Assembly: GCF_022698145.1 (NCBI RefSeq)
Contig: NZ_JALDAX010000010.1
Location: 295,809-359,808, forward strand
DNA from: Streptomyces spinosisporus
GTDB lineage: Bacteria > Actinomycetota > Actinomycetes > Streptomycetales > Streptomycetaceae
Length of the DNA stretch: 64,000 bases
Direction: 5' to 3'
Shown in pieces: positions 49,699 through 57,201 of this stretch (position 1 is its first letter; the number at the start of each line of letters is the position of its first letter). Position numbers and translations under genes: made by a program. Under the pieces are notes generated by a model. The model saw only the letters and a list, made by a program, of their open reading frames with translations. It did not search any database and was not told where the DNA came from.

Positions 49699-51093
49699 TC
49701 ACTTGCGGACCACCTGGTTGTCGGTGGCGTCCTTCAGCGCGTCGTCGTAGCCGCTCGCCGCCTTGTCGACGGACGCGTCACCCGTCGTCACGCCCTCCAT
49801 GGCCTCCTGGATGGCGACGGAGACCTTCGGGTACGCGGGGTAGGCGGGCCGGTAGTGGGTGCTCGCGACGAGGTCGGTGAAGAACTTGATGCCGGGCTGG
49901 GCGCTCGTGTACGTCGGGTCCTCGGCGACGTCCTTGCGCACCGAGATGCCGGAGTTGGCGATGTACCACTTCTTCGCGTTGGCCTCGGTCTGCATCGTCT
50001 TGATGAAGTCGAAGGCGAGGTCGGGGTTGCCGGCCTTGCTGGGGATCGACCAGGCCCAGCCGCCCGACATGCTCACCTTGCCGGGGGCCTGGCCGTGCTG
50101 GGTGGGCATGTACGCGAGGCCCAACTGCTTGGACCAGTCCGCCCATTCACGCCCGCTCCCCTTCAGCCAGGCCTGCGGGAGCCAGGAGCCGTCGAGGTTG
50201 ATGCCGACCTTGCCCTGGGGGAGCAGGCTGCTGTTGACCGAGACGGCGTAGTTGGGGTCGAGGGCGTCGGAGACCTCGGGACCCAGCTTGTCCTTGTAGA
50301 CGGTCTCGACGAAGGACAGGGCGTCCTTGAAGCCCTGGCCCCCGGCGATCCACTTCTTCGACGCCTTGTCGTACAGGGGGTCCGTGGTGCCGCCCTTGGT
50401 GTCGTTCGTGCCGTACAGGAGCATCTCGAAGCCCTGCATGGTGGCCCGTTCGCCGGCCGGCTTGCCGGTGTAGACGTTGAGCGGGACGACGCCCGGCACC
50501 TTCTTCTTGATGGTGCGGGCGGCGTCGAGGACCTCGTCCCAGTTCTTCGGCTGCCAGTTCATGGGCAGCCCCGCCTTCTTGAACACCCGCTTGTCGAACC
50601 AGAGTCCGCGGGTGTCCGTCCCGTCCGGGACGCCGTACGTCTTGCCGTCCTCGGCCGTGGTGGAGGACTTGGCCGTGTCGATGAACTGGTTCCAGTCCGG
50701 CCACTTGGACAGATACGGATCGAGCGGCTTCAGGTACCCGCTGGTGATGTCCGAGTTGATGAGGAAGGTGTCCTCGTAGACCAGGTCGGGCGCGGTCTTG
50801 GGGGAGCGGAGCATCTGCTGGAGCTTGGTGTAGTACTCCGAGTCCGGGGCCTTGATCGGGACGAGCTCGACCTTCTTGCCCGGGTACTTCTTCTCGAACT
50901 CCTTCTTCATGGCCTCGACATAGTCGTCCATCACATGGATCGAGTTGTCCGTGGACTGCTTGTAGGAGATCTTCACGGTGTCCGGGTCGCTGCCGGAACC
51001 GGATCCGCAGGCCGTGAGGGCTCCTGCGGCCAGGGCCGTGACGACGACAAGGGCGGGGAGCTTGGGGAGGGAGGCGGTGGGGCGCACGGGCAT
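49699..51093 (-). CDS. Sugar ABC transporter solute-binding lipoprotein
   Basis: A 464-residue extracellular solute-binding protein (family 1). The lipobox LTACGSG (Cys29) marks lipid anchoring. The mature part reads TVKISYKQSTDNSIHVMDDYVEAMKKEFEKKYPGKKVELVPI and includes GINLDGSWLPQAWLKGSG and GGWAWSIPSKAGNPDLAFDFIK. AGGAGG ends only two bases before the ATG at 51091-51093; a GTG at 51109-51111, six codons earlier, is the alternative. It leads the ABC operon and is transcribed from a promoter with a DasR-like site. Confidence 0.9.
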   Translation of the reverse strand: MPVRPTASLPKLPALVVVTALAAGALTACGSGSGSDPDTVKISYKQSTDNSIHVMDDYVEAMKKEFEKKYPGKKVELVPIKAPDSEYYTKLQQMLRSPKTAPDLVYEDTFLINSDITSGYLKPLDPYLSKWPDWNQFIDTAKSSTTAEDGKTYGVPDGTDTRGLWFDKRVFKKAGLPMNWQPKNWDEVLDAARTIKKKVPGVVPLNVYTGKPAGERATMQGFEMLLYGTNDTKGGTTDPLYDKASKKWIAGGQGFKDALSFVETVYKDKLGPEVSDALDPNYAVSVNSSLLPQGKVGINLDGSWLPQAWLKGSGREWADWSKQLGLAYMPTQHGQAPGKVSMSGGWAWSIPSKAGNPDLAFDFIKTMQTEANAKKWYIANSGISVRKDVAEDPTYTSAQPGIKFFTDLVASTHYRPAYPAYPKVSVAIQEAMEGVTTGDASVDKAASGYDDALKDATDNQVVRK

Positions 51094-51143
51094 GACCTCC
51101 TGCGAACGCACGTCGCTGTGGCGCGGGGATGGCTGCCCGGTGA

Positions 51144-51172
51144 ACCTAGGTTGAGTGGTCTAGTCAGGTCAA
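51144..51172 (-). promoter_or_regulatory. Promoter of the sugar ABC operon with a DasR-like site
   Basis: On the minus strand TTGACC (51167-51172), a 17-base spacer and CTAGGT (51144-51149) form a good promoter. The spacer contains ACCTGACTAGACCACT (51154-51169), which matches 13 of 16 bases of the DasR-responsive consensus ACTGGTCTAGACCACT. DasR is the GntR-type regulator of N-acetylglucosamine metabolism. Operator location inside the spacer fits repression. Confidence 0.55.
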
Positions 51173-51196
51173 TGCATGTGCGGTGGATTGACCTGA
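51164..51196. promoter_or_regulatory. Inverted repeat TCAGGTCAAT / ATTGACCTGA
   Basis: A perfect 10-base inverted repeat (51164-51173 and 51187-51196) with a 13-base spacer overlaps the -35 of the sugar ABC promoter and lies 23 bases beyond the response-regulator stop. It may be an operator or the transcription end of the kinase-regulator operon. Confidence 0.4.
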
Positions 51197-51218
51197 GCGG
51201 GTGGCCGGCTCCGAACCT

Positions 51219-51920
51219 TTACCGTCTTTCGTGGCTTTTGCCGCTCACCCAGCGGTACTGCAGCTCCGGCCGCCCCACGGTTCCGTACTGCGGACTGCGT
51301 GCCGCCCGGCCCGCGTCGACCAGGTGTTCCAGATAGCGCCGGGCCGTGATCCGGGAGATCCCCACCGACTCCGCCACGCCCGCGGCCGTCAGCCCCTGTG
51401 CGCAGTCCCGCAGCGCCACCGACACCCGCTCCAGGGTGGGCGCGCTCAGGCCCTTGGGGAGCGCCGCGGGCGACGGGGCCCGCAGCGTGGCGAGGGCCCG
51501 GTCCACCTCGTCCTGGCCGGCCGCCTCGCCCGCCGCCGCGTGGAACTCCGCGTACCGCACCAGACGGTCGCGCAGGGTCGCGAAGGTGAACGGCTTCAGG
51601 ACGTACTGCACCACCCCCAGCGACACCCCCTCCCGCACCACGGCGAGATCGCGCGCCGACGTCACCGCTATCACGTCCGTCTGCTGCCCGGCCGCCCTGA
51701 GCGACCGCGCGAACTGCAGCCCGTGCACATCCGGCAGATGCAGATCCAGCAGCAGCAGGTCCACCGCCGTGCGCTCCATCAGCCGCCGCGCCTCCGCACC
51801 CGTGTGCGCCTTCCCCACCGCGACGAATCCCGGCACCCGCCCGACGTACATCACATGCGCGTCGGCGGCCACGGGATCGTCCTCGACGACCAGGACACGG
51901 ATGGGCTGCTGCGTCGTCAT
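51219..51920 (-). CDS. CitB/DcuR-family response regulator
   Basis: A 233-residue regulator: receiver domain with Asp59 (LLLLDLHLPDVHGLQF), Lys109 (VLKPF) and Thr-Ser (VTSARDL), then a CitB-type helix-turn-helix domain (VSVALRDCAQGLTAAGVAESVGISRITARRYLEHLVDAGRA). It overlaps the kinase gene by four bases. CitA/DcuS-type systems detect citrate or C4-dicarboxylates and activate transporter genes, here most simply the divergent dctA-like gene upstream of the kinase. Confidence 0.92.
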   Translation of the reverse strand: MTTQQPIRVLVVEDDPVAADAHVMYVGRVPGFVAVGKAHTGAEARRLMERTAVDLLLLDLHLPDVHGLQFARSLRAAGQQTDVIAVTSARDLAVVREGVSLGVVQYVLKPFTFATLRDRLVRYAEFHAAAGEAAGQDEVDRALATLRAPSPAALPKGLSAPTLERVSVALRDCAQGLTAAGVAESVGISRITARRYLEHLVDAGRAARSPQYGTVGRPELQYRWVSGKSHERR

Positions 51921-53704
51921 GCGTCACCTCTCAGGGCGGCGTGCGGGGCGGTCCCGGAGGCGGTGGATTCGGATGGGGCGGCCTCGGATCGGGCGGCGGA
52001 GTCCGATGTGGCGGCCTTGGGCGCGGAGGCCTCGGGTGTGGCGGCTTCGGGTGCGGCTGTCTCCGGCGCGGCTGTCTCCGGTGCGGCCGCGGTGACCAGG
52101 GGAAGTCGTGCCTCGAACATCGCGCCCCCTTCCCTGGCCTCCGCCACCGTGAGTGTGCCCTCGTGCCGGTTGACCGCCTGGCTGACCAGGGCCAGTCCGA
52201 GGCCGCGCCCGCCGGGACCGGCGGGCTTCGTCGAGAACCCCCGTTGGAATACCAGCTCGGCATGGGCGGGATCCACCCCCGCGCCGGTGTCGGCCACCCG
52301 CATCACCAGCTCGGTGTGCTCCGCGTACGCCGTCACCGTCACCCGGGCGCGCAGGCTGCCCTGAGCCGCGTCCACCGCGTTGTCGATCAGGTTGCCGAGG
52401 ATCGTCACGAGGTCGCGGGCCGGCAGGCTGGCGGGGAGCACGCCGTCGTCGAGGCGGCTGTCCTGGGACACCACCAGCTCCACGCCCCGCTCGTTGGCCT
52501 GCGCCGTCTTGCCGAGCAGCAGGGCCGCGAGGACCGGCTCGCTCACCGCCGCCACCACCTGGTCGGTCAGCGCCTGGGCCAGCTCCAGCTCGGCCGTGGC
52601 GAAGTCGACCGCCTCCTGCGCCCGGCCCAGCTCGATGAGCGAGACCACCGTGTGCAGCCGGTTCGCCGCCTCGTGCGCCTGGGAGCGCAGCGCCTGCGTG
52701 AAGCCGCGCTCCGAGTCCAACTCGCCCATCAGCGACTGCAGTTCGGTCACATCGCGCAACGTCACCACGCTGCCCCGGCGCTCCCCGCCCGACACCGGCG
52801 AGGTGTTCACCACCAGGACCCGCTCCGCCGACATGTGCACCTCGTCCACCCTCGGCTCCGAGGCCAGCAGCGCACCCGTCAGCGGCGCCGGCAGCCCCAG
52901 CTGCGCGACCGACCGTCCCACCAAATCCTCCTCGCCCCGCACCCCCAGCAGCTCCCGCGCGCCGTCGTTGATCAGCGCCACACGGTACTGGCCGTCGAGC
53001 ATCAGCAGCCCCTCGCGCACGGCGTGCAGCGCGGCCTGGTGGTAGTCGTGCATACGGCTGAGCTCGGCCGCGTTCATGTTGTGGGTGTGCCGGCGCAGCC
53101 GGGCGTTGACGACGTACGTACCGACCGCGCCCAGTGCGAGGGCGCCGGCCGCCACGCCGAGCAGCGCCGACACCTGCCCCTGCACCTGCCTGCTGATCGC
53201 CTTCACTTTGATGCCCGCGCTGACCAGGCCCACGATGTGCCGGTGGTCGTCGTAGATCGGTACGACGGCGCGGACCGAGGGGCCCAGCGTGCCGGTGTAG
53301 GTCTCGGTGAAGGCCGTGCCGTGCTGGGCGGGGCCGATGTTGCCGCGGAAGTGCTTGCCGATCTGGTCCGGGCTCGGGTGGGTCCAGCGGATGCCCTGCG
53401 GGTTCATGATCGTGACGAAGTCGACGTCCGCGTCGCGCATCACCTTCAGCGCGTACGGCTGGAGCTCCGTGGTGGGACGCGGGGTGCGGATCGCCGCCGG
53501 TACGGAAGGGGAGTCCGCGATCGAGCGGGACACCGACATCGCCTGCCGGGCGGCCGCGTCCTCGGCCTGCTCCCGGTCGCTGATGTAGCTGAAGAGCGCA
53601 TATCCGGCCACGAGCACAGCGATCAGCACCGCCTGCATGGCGAACAGCTGACCGGCCAGGCTGCGGGGTCCGGGGACGGGAATGCGCATGTCGTCAGTGT
53701 GCAT
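51917..53704 (-). CDS. CitA/DcuS-type sensor histidine kinase
   Basis: A 595-residue kinase: membrane segment 20-42; periplasmic PAS-like (sCACHE) domain with the ligand motif FVTIMNPQGIRWTHPSPDQIGKHF shared by CitA and DcuS; second membrane segment about 178-200; a cytoplasmic PAS (LLMLDGQYRVALINDGA); phospho-acceptor His344 (SQAHEAANRLH); N box GNLIDNAVDAA; and ATP lid ADTGAGV, GGRGLGL. The last 50 residues are Ala/Pro/Glu/Ser repeats (PETAAPEAATPEASAPK) of unknown use. It probably binds a di- or tricarboxylate. ATG 53702-53704 is the first start; ATG 53689 (MRIPVPG) also fits. Confidence 0.9.
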   Translation of the reverse strand: MHTDDMRIPVPGPRSLAGQLFAMQAVLIAVLVAGYALFSYISDREQAEDAAARQAMSVSRSIADSPSVPAAIRTPRPTTELQPYALKVMRDADVDFVTIMNPQGIRWTHPSPDQIGKHFRGNIGPAQHGTAFTETYTGTLGPSVRAVVPIYDDHRHIVGLVSAGIKVKAISRQVQGQVSALLGVAAGALALGAVGTYVVNARLRRHTHNMNAAELSRMHDYHQAALHAVREGLLMLDGQYRVALINDGARELLGVRGEEDLVGRSVAQLGLPAPLTGALLASEPRVDEVHMSAERVLVVNTSPVSGGERRGSVVTLRDVTELQSLMGELDSERGFTQALRSQAHEAANRLHTVVSLIELGRAQEAVDFATAELELAQALTDQVVAAVSEPVLAALLLGKTAQANERGVELVVSQDSRLDDGVLPASLPARDLVTILGNLIDNAVDAAQGSLRARVTVTAYAEHTELVMRVADTGAGVDPAHAELVFQRGFSTKPAGPGGRGLGLALVSQAVNRHEGTLTVAEAREGGAMFEARLPLVTAAAPETAAPETAAPEAATPEASAPKAATSDSAARSEAAPSESTASGTAPHAALRGDA

Positions 53705-53737
53705 CCCATGTCAATCGTGAACTAAATGAACGGAAGG

Positions 53738-53751
53738 GTGACCGCCGTCAC
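53738..53751. promoter_or_regulatory. Inverted repeat GTGAC-N4-GTCAC between kinase and symporter
   Basis: A perfect 5-bp inverted repeat in the 155-base divergent region, 34 bases from the kinase start; with nearby direct TGAAC repeats it may form the response-regulator site. Confidence 0.35.
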
Positions 53752-53859
53752 AGGGCGTTGGATAGTCTCCGCAATCCCCCGGTGGCCGAAGCCCGGCCCC
53801 CGACCCCGGACGTGAGCCGCACGCCGGTGAAGCCGACGAAGACGTCAAGGAGGGCAGCT

Positions 53860-55251
53860 GTGGCCGCCTCAACCCCCGATACGGCACCTGCCGCACCCCC
53901 CGCCAAGCGGGACCGCACCCATTTCCTCTACATAGCGGTGATCATCGCGGTCGGCATCGGCATCGCCGTCGGCTTCGCAGCGCCCGACTTCGCCAAGGAG
54001 CTCAAGCCGCTCGGCACGGGCTTCGTGAACCTGATCAAGATGATGATCACGCCGATCATCTTCTGCACGATCGTCACCGGTGTCGGGTCGATCCGCAGCG
54101 CCGCGAGGGTCGGCAAGCTGGGCGGTCTGGCGCTCACGTACTTCATCGCGATGTCGTTCGTCGCGCTGGCCATCGGCCTGGTCGTCGGCAACATCATGCA
54201 CCCGGGCGACGGCCTGCACCTGACCCAGTCGGCCAAGGAGGCCGGCCAGTCCCAGGCGGCCGACGGCAGCGAGGGCCTGGTCGACTTCCTGCTGAGCATC
54301 ATCCCGACCACCTTCGTCTCCGCCTTCACCGAGGGCGTGGTGCTCCAGACGCTGCTCGTCGCGCTGCTCGTCGGCTTCGCGATCCAGGCGATGGGCAAGT
54401 CCGGCGAGCCGATCCTGCGCGGTGTCGGGCACATCCAGAAGCTGGTCTTCCGCGTCCTGACCATGATCATGTGGGCGGCCCCGATCGGCGCCTTCGGTGC
54501 CATCGCGGCGGTCGTCGGTGAGACCGGTGTCGACGCGCTGAAGGCCCTCGGCACGATCATGCTGGCCTTCTACATCACCTGTGTGCTCTTCGTCGGTCTG
54601 GTGCTCGGCCCGATGCTGTGGTTCGTCGCCAAGGTCAACCTGCTCAAGCTGCTGAAGTACCTGGCCCGCGAGTACCTGCTCATCCTGTCCACCTCGTCGT
54701 CCGACGTGGCCCTGCCCCGTCTGATCGCCAAGATGGAGCACCTGGGCGTCAGCCGGCCCGTCGTCGGCATCACCGTGCCGACCGGCTACTCCTTCAACCT
54801 CGACGGCACCATGATCTACCTGACCATGGCGTCCCTGTTCATCGCCGACGCACTGGGTCAGCCGCTGCACCTGGGCGAGCAGATCACCCTGCTGCTGTTC
54901 ATGATGGTCGCCTCCAAGGGCGCTGCGGGTGTCTCCGGCGCCGGTCTGGCGACCCTCGCCGGTGCCCTGCAGACCCACCGGCCGGCCCTGGTGGACGGCG
55001 TCGGCCTGATCGTCGGCATCGACCGCTTCATGAGCGAGGCCCGCGCGCTGACCAACTTCTCCGGCAACGCCGTCGCCACCGTGCTGATCGGCGCCTGGAC
55101 GAAGGAGATCGACAAGACCCGCGTGGACGAGGTGCTCTCCGGCCGGCTGCCCTTCGACGAGGCGACCGTCATGGACGAGCACGGCAGCGCCTCCGCCGAC
55201 CTGCCCGAGCCGCGCACGGGCGGCGACGACAAGGAACTCGCGAAGGCCTGA
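53860..55251 (+). CDS. dctA: Cation:dicarboxylate symporter (DctA-like)
   Basis: A 463-residue member of the dicarboxylate/amino acid:cation symporter family: eight or more membrane segments, the Ser-rich re-entrant loop LSTSSSDVALPRLI, the NLDGTMIYLT motif and KGAAGVSGAGLATLAGAL. It takes up C4-dicarboxylates such as succinate or malate. GTG 53860 is chosen because AAGGAGG stands six bases before it; an upstream start at 53758 adds a Pro-rich stretch without a site. The CitA/CitB-type system encoded divergently probably controls it. Confidence 0.92.
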   Translation: MAASTPDTAPAAPPAKRDRTHFLYIAVIIAVGIGIAVGFAAPDFAKELKPLGTGFVNLIKMMITPIIFCTIVTGVGSIRSAARVGKLGGLALTYFIAMSFVALAIGLVVGNIMHPGDGLHLTQSAKEAGQSQAADGSEGLVDFLLSIIPTTFVSAFTEGVVLQTLLVALLVGFAIQAMGKSGEPILRGVGHIQKLVFRVLTMIMWAAPIGAFGAIAAVVGETGVDALKALGTIMLAFYITCVLFVGLVLGPMLWFVAKVNLLKLLKYLAREYLLILSTSSSDVALPRLIAKMEHLGVSRPVVGITVPTGYSFNLDGTMIYLTMASLFIADALGQPLHLGEQITLLLFMMVASKGAAGVSGAGLATLAGALQTHRPALVDGVGLIVGIDRFMSEARALTNFSGNAVATVLIGAWTKEIDKTRVDEVLSGRLPFDEATVMDEHGSASADLPEPRTGGDDKELAKA

Positions 55252-55275
55252 GGCAGGAACTCACGAAGGCCTGAG
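55233..55275 (+). repeat. Tandem duplication of the dctA stop region
   Basis: GGAACTCGCGAAGGCCTGAG (55233-55252) recurs 23 bases later (55256-55275) with one base changed. The unit contains the stop codon, so the protein is unaffected. Confidence 0.9.
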
Positions 55276-55286
55276 TGCGAAAGACC

Positions 55287-55328
55287 CCGGGCGACTGAAC
55301 ACTCCCCCCTGTCGATTCAGTCGCCCGG
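55287..55328 (+). terminator. dctA terminator
   Basis: A 13-bp perfect stem CCGGGCGACTGAA (55287-55299) with 55316-55328 around a 16-base loop. A second, imperfect hairpin of about 19 pairs follows at 55333-55381. Confidence 0.85.
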
Positions 55329-55488
55329 CACAGAGGCCGAGCGGCCGGGTTCTTCCCCCGTGGACCCGACCGCTCGGTCTCACGCTTCTCGGGGGCCGCG
55401 CACTCTCACCGAGCTCTTACCGTCGTCCACTAGCGTGCCGCGCCGGTCCGGTTCCGGTCCGGCACACAGCGGTGGGAGGCACGGGGGA

Positions 55489-56262
55489 ATGAAGATCGAC
55501 TGGGACCGGCGTACGTGCGCGCGCAAGGGCCACGTCACCTACGCGCCGGACGACCCCCGGCTGCGGGCCCGGCTGCACGCGGAGACCGCCCTCGGGGAGG
55601 CCTGGCGCTGTCTGCGCTGCGGCGACTTCGTGCTCGGCGCGCCGCACGGCTCGGGTGCGGCGGACGACGCGCCCCTCGTGCCGCGCGGCAAGGTCCTGCG
55701 CGACCTGTTCATCCTGCGCTTCCTGGCGATCGAGCGGGCCGTGCGCGGCGTGTTCATCGTGCTGGTCGCGCTGGCGGTGTGGAAGTTCAGCAACAGCCAG
55801 GACTCGGTGCGCCGGCTCTTCGACGAGTACCTCGACGTCTTCCGGCCCGTCTTCCGGCACTTCCACTACGACCTCGACCACTCGCCGGTCGTCGACACCA
55901 TCCAGAAGACCTTCGGCTACAAGCACTCCACCCTGGTGCTGGTCGCCGTACTGCTCCTCGTCTACGCCCTGATCGAGCTCGTGGAGGCGGTCGGCCTCTG
56001 GTACGCCAAGCGCTGGGCGGAGTACCTCACGGTCGTCGCGACCGCCGCGTTCCTCCCGCTGGAGATCTACGAACTCACCGAGCACATCAGCTGGTTGAAG
56101 ATCGGCACGCTGGTGCTCAACATCCTGGCCGTCCTCTACATCGCCCTCGCCAAGCGCCTGTTCGGCCTCCGTGGCGGCCGCAGGGCCTTCGAGGAGGAAC
56201 GGCACAGCGCGTCACTGCTGGAGGTCGAGGAGTCGGCGGGAGTGCCTGCCCGGGCTGCCTGA
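55489..56262 (+). CDS. DUF2127 membrane protein with a Cys-motif head
   Basis: A 257-residue protein. The N-terminal head (residues 1-60) has RRTCARKGHVTY and WRCLRCGDFVLGAPHG, a possible zinc site. Then come at least four membrane segments in the DUF2127 pattern (LRFLAIERAVRGVFIVLVALAVWKF, LVLVAVLLLVYALIELVEAVGLWYAKRWAEYLTVVATAAFLPLEIYELTEHISWLKIGTLVLNILAVLYIA). ATG 55489 follows a run of G. Function of the family is unknown. The gene stands alone. Confidence 0.82.
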   Translation: MKIDWDRRTCARKGHVTYAPDDPRLRARLHAETALGEAWRCLRCGDFVLGAPHGSGAADDAPLVPRGKVLRDLFILRFLAIERAVRGVFIVLVALAVWKFSNSQDSVRRLFDEYLDVFRPVFRHFHYDLDHSPVVDTIQKTFGYKHSTLVLVAVLLLVYALIELVEAVGLWYAKRWAEYLTVVATAAFLPLEIYELTEHISWLKIGTLVLNILAVLYIALAKRLFGLRGGRRAFEEERHSASLLEVEESAGVPARAA

Positions 56263-56305
56263 CAGTGCTCGCTCAGCGGGTGCCGACCCGGTGACGCGGT
56301 CGCCG

Positions 56306-56336
56306 TTGCCCTGACGTTGGCGTCAAGGATTACCGT
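56306..56336 (+). promoter_or_regulatory. MerR-type promoter with an elongated spacer
   Basis: TTGCCC (56306-56311), 19 bases and TACCGT (56331-56336) form a promoter with the long spacer typical of MerR-activated genes. The inverted repeat TGACG-N4-CGTCA (56312-56325) lies within the spacer. The merR ATG follows the -10 by seven bases. This would be autoregulation. Confidence 0.5.
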
Positions 56337-56343
56337 CGAGGTC

Positions 56344-56742
56344 ATGCGAATCGGCGAGCTGGCCGCACGGGCCGGGACCACGACGCGGACGCTGAGGTAT
56401 TACGAGTCGCGGGGGTTGCTGCCCGCGCGGCGCGGCACGAACGGGTACCGCAGCTACGACGAGGGCGACCTGAAGCTGCTGAGGCAGATCAGGACGCTGC
56501 AGGACTTCGGGTTCGACCTGGAGGAGACGCGGCCCTTCGTGGAGTGTCTGCGGGCCGGGCATCCTCAGGGCGACTCCTGCCCGGCGTCGCTCGCGGTCTA
56601 CCGGCGCAAGCTCGACGAGCTCGACGCGCTGATCGGCGAGCTCACGGCCGTGCGGGCGACGATCGCCGTGCGGCTCGCCGCGGCCGACGAGCCACCGGCC
56701 GACGAGCCACCGTTGTGCGAAATGGGAGGGCAGGAACTGTGA
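56344..56742 (+). CDS. MerR-family regulator with conserved-looking cysteines
   Basis: A 132-residue MerR protein: MRIGELAARAGTTTRTLRYYESRGLLPARRGTNGYRSY is the winged helix, followed by the dimerization helix. Cys68 and Cys79 (VECLRAGHPQGDSCPAS) and Cys125 near the C-terminus could bind a metal or react with oxidants. Its stop overlaps the GTG of a thioredoxin gene, so the two are co-expressed; a thiol-redox stress role is likely but not proven. ATG 56344 may be leaderless or use the weak GAGG just upstream. Confidence 0.85.
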   Translation: MRIGELAARAGTTTRTLRYYESRGLLPARRGTNGYRSYDEGDLKLLRQIRTLQDFGFDLEETRPFVECLRAGHPQGDSCPASLAVYRRKLDELDALIGELTAVRATIAVRLAAADEPPADEPPLCEMGGQEL

Positions 56743-57053
56743 TCGACGTGACGGACGAGGATTTCACCGCGGAAGTGATCCGCTCCGAACTGCCGGTACT
56801 GGTGGAGTTCACCGCGGACTGGTGTCCGCCGTGCCGGCAGATGGGGCCCGTCCTGCATGCCCTCGCCGCGGAGGAGGCCGACCGGCTGAAGGTGGTGCAG
56901 CTGAACGTGGACCTCAATCCGGAGACCACGAACGCCTACAAGGTGCTGTCGATGCCGACGTTCATGGTGTTCAGGGACGGTGAGCCGGTCCGCTCGATGG
57001 TGGGTGCGCGGCCCAAGCGGCGGCTCCTGGAGGAGATCGAGGACGCCCTCTGA
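56739..57053 (+). CDS. Thioredoxin-family protein
   Basis: A 104-residue thioredoxin with Cys29-Cys32 (FTADWCPPCRQMGPV) and the cis-Pro loop SMPTFMVFRDG. The CPPC active site differs from the CGPC of thioredoxin 1 and suggests a shifted redox potential. The GTG start overlaps the merR stop by four bases and is preceded by GGAGGG at about 8 bases. It ends at a strong terminator. It probably reduces cytoplasmic thiols under the control of the coupled MerR regulator. Confidence 0.92.
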   Translation: MIDVTDEDFTAEVIRSELPVLVEFTADWCPPCRQMGPVLHALAAEEADRLKVVQLNVDLNPETTNAYKVLSMPTFMVFRDGEPVRSMVGARPKRRLLEEIEDAL

Positions 57054-57081
57054 GAGGGCCGAGACCAGCCGTCATACAAAG

Positions 57082-57113
57082 AAATCCCCCGGGCAATTGC
57101 GCCCGGGGGATTT
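57082..57113 (+). terminator. Terminator of the merR-thioredoxin operon
   Basis: A 13-bp perfect stem (57082-57094 with 57101-57113, core AAATCCCCCGGGC) with a six-base loop and a short T run after it, 28 bases past the stop. Confidence 0.9.
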
Positions 57114-57201
57114 TCTTGCGTACACTCAATGATTCGCGACTTCAGGGAAATTGAGTCGCAGAGAAGTTCACTGAACGCAGTATATCCGGCCGGGAGCGGA
57201 A

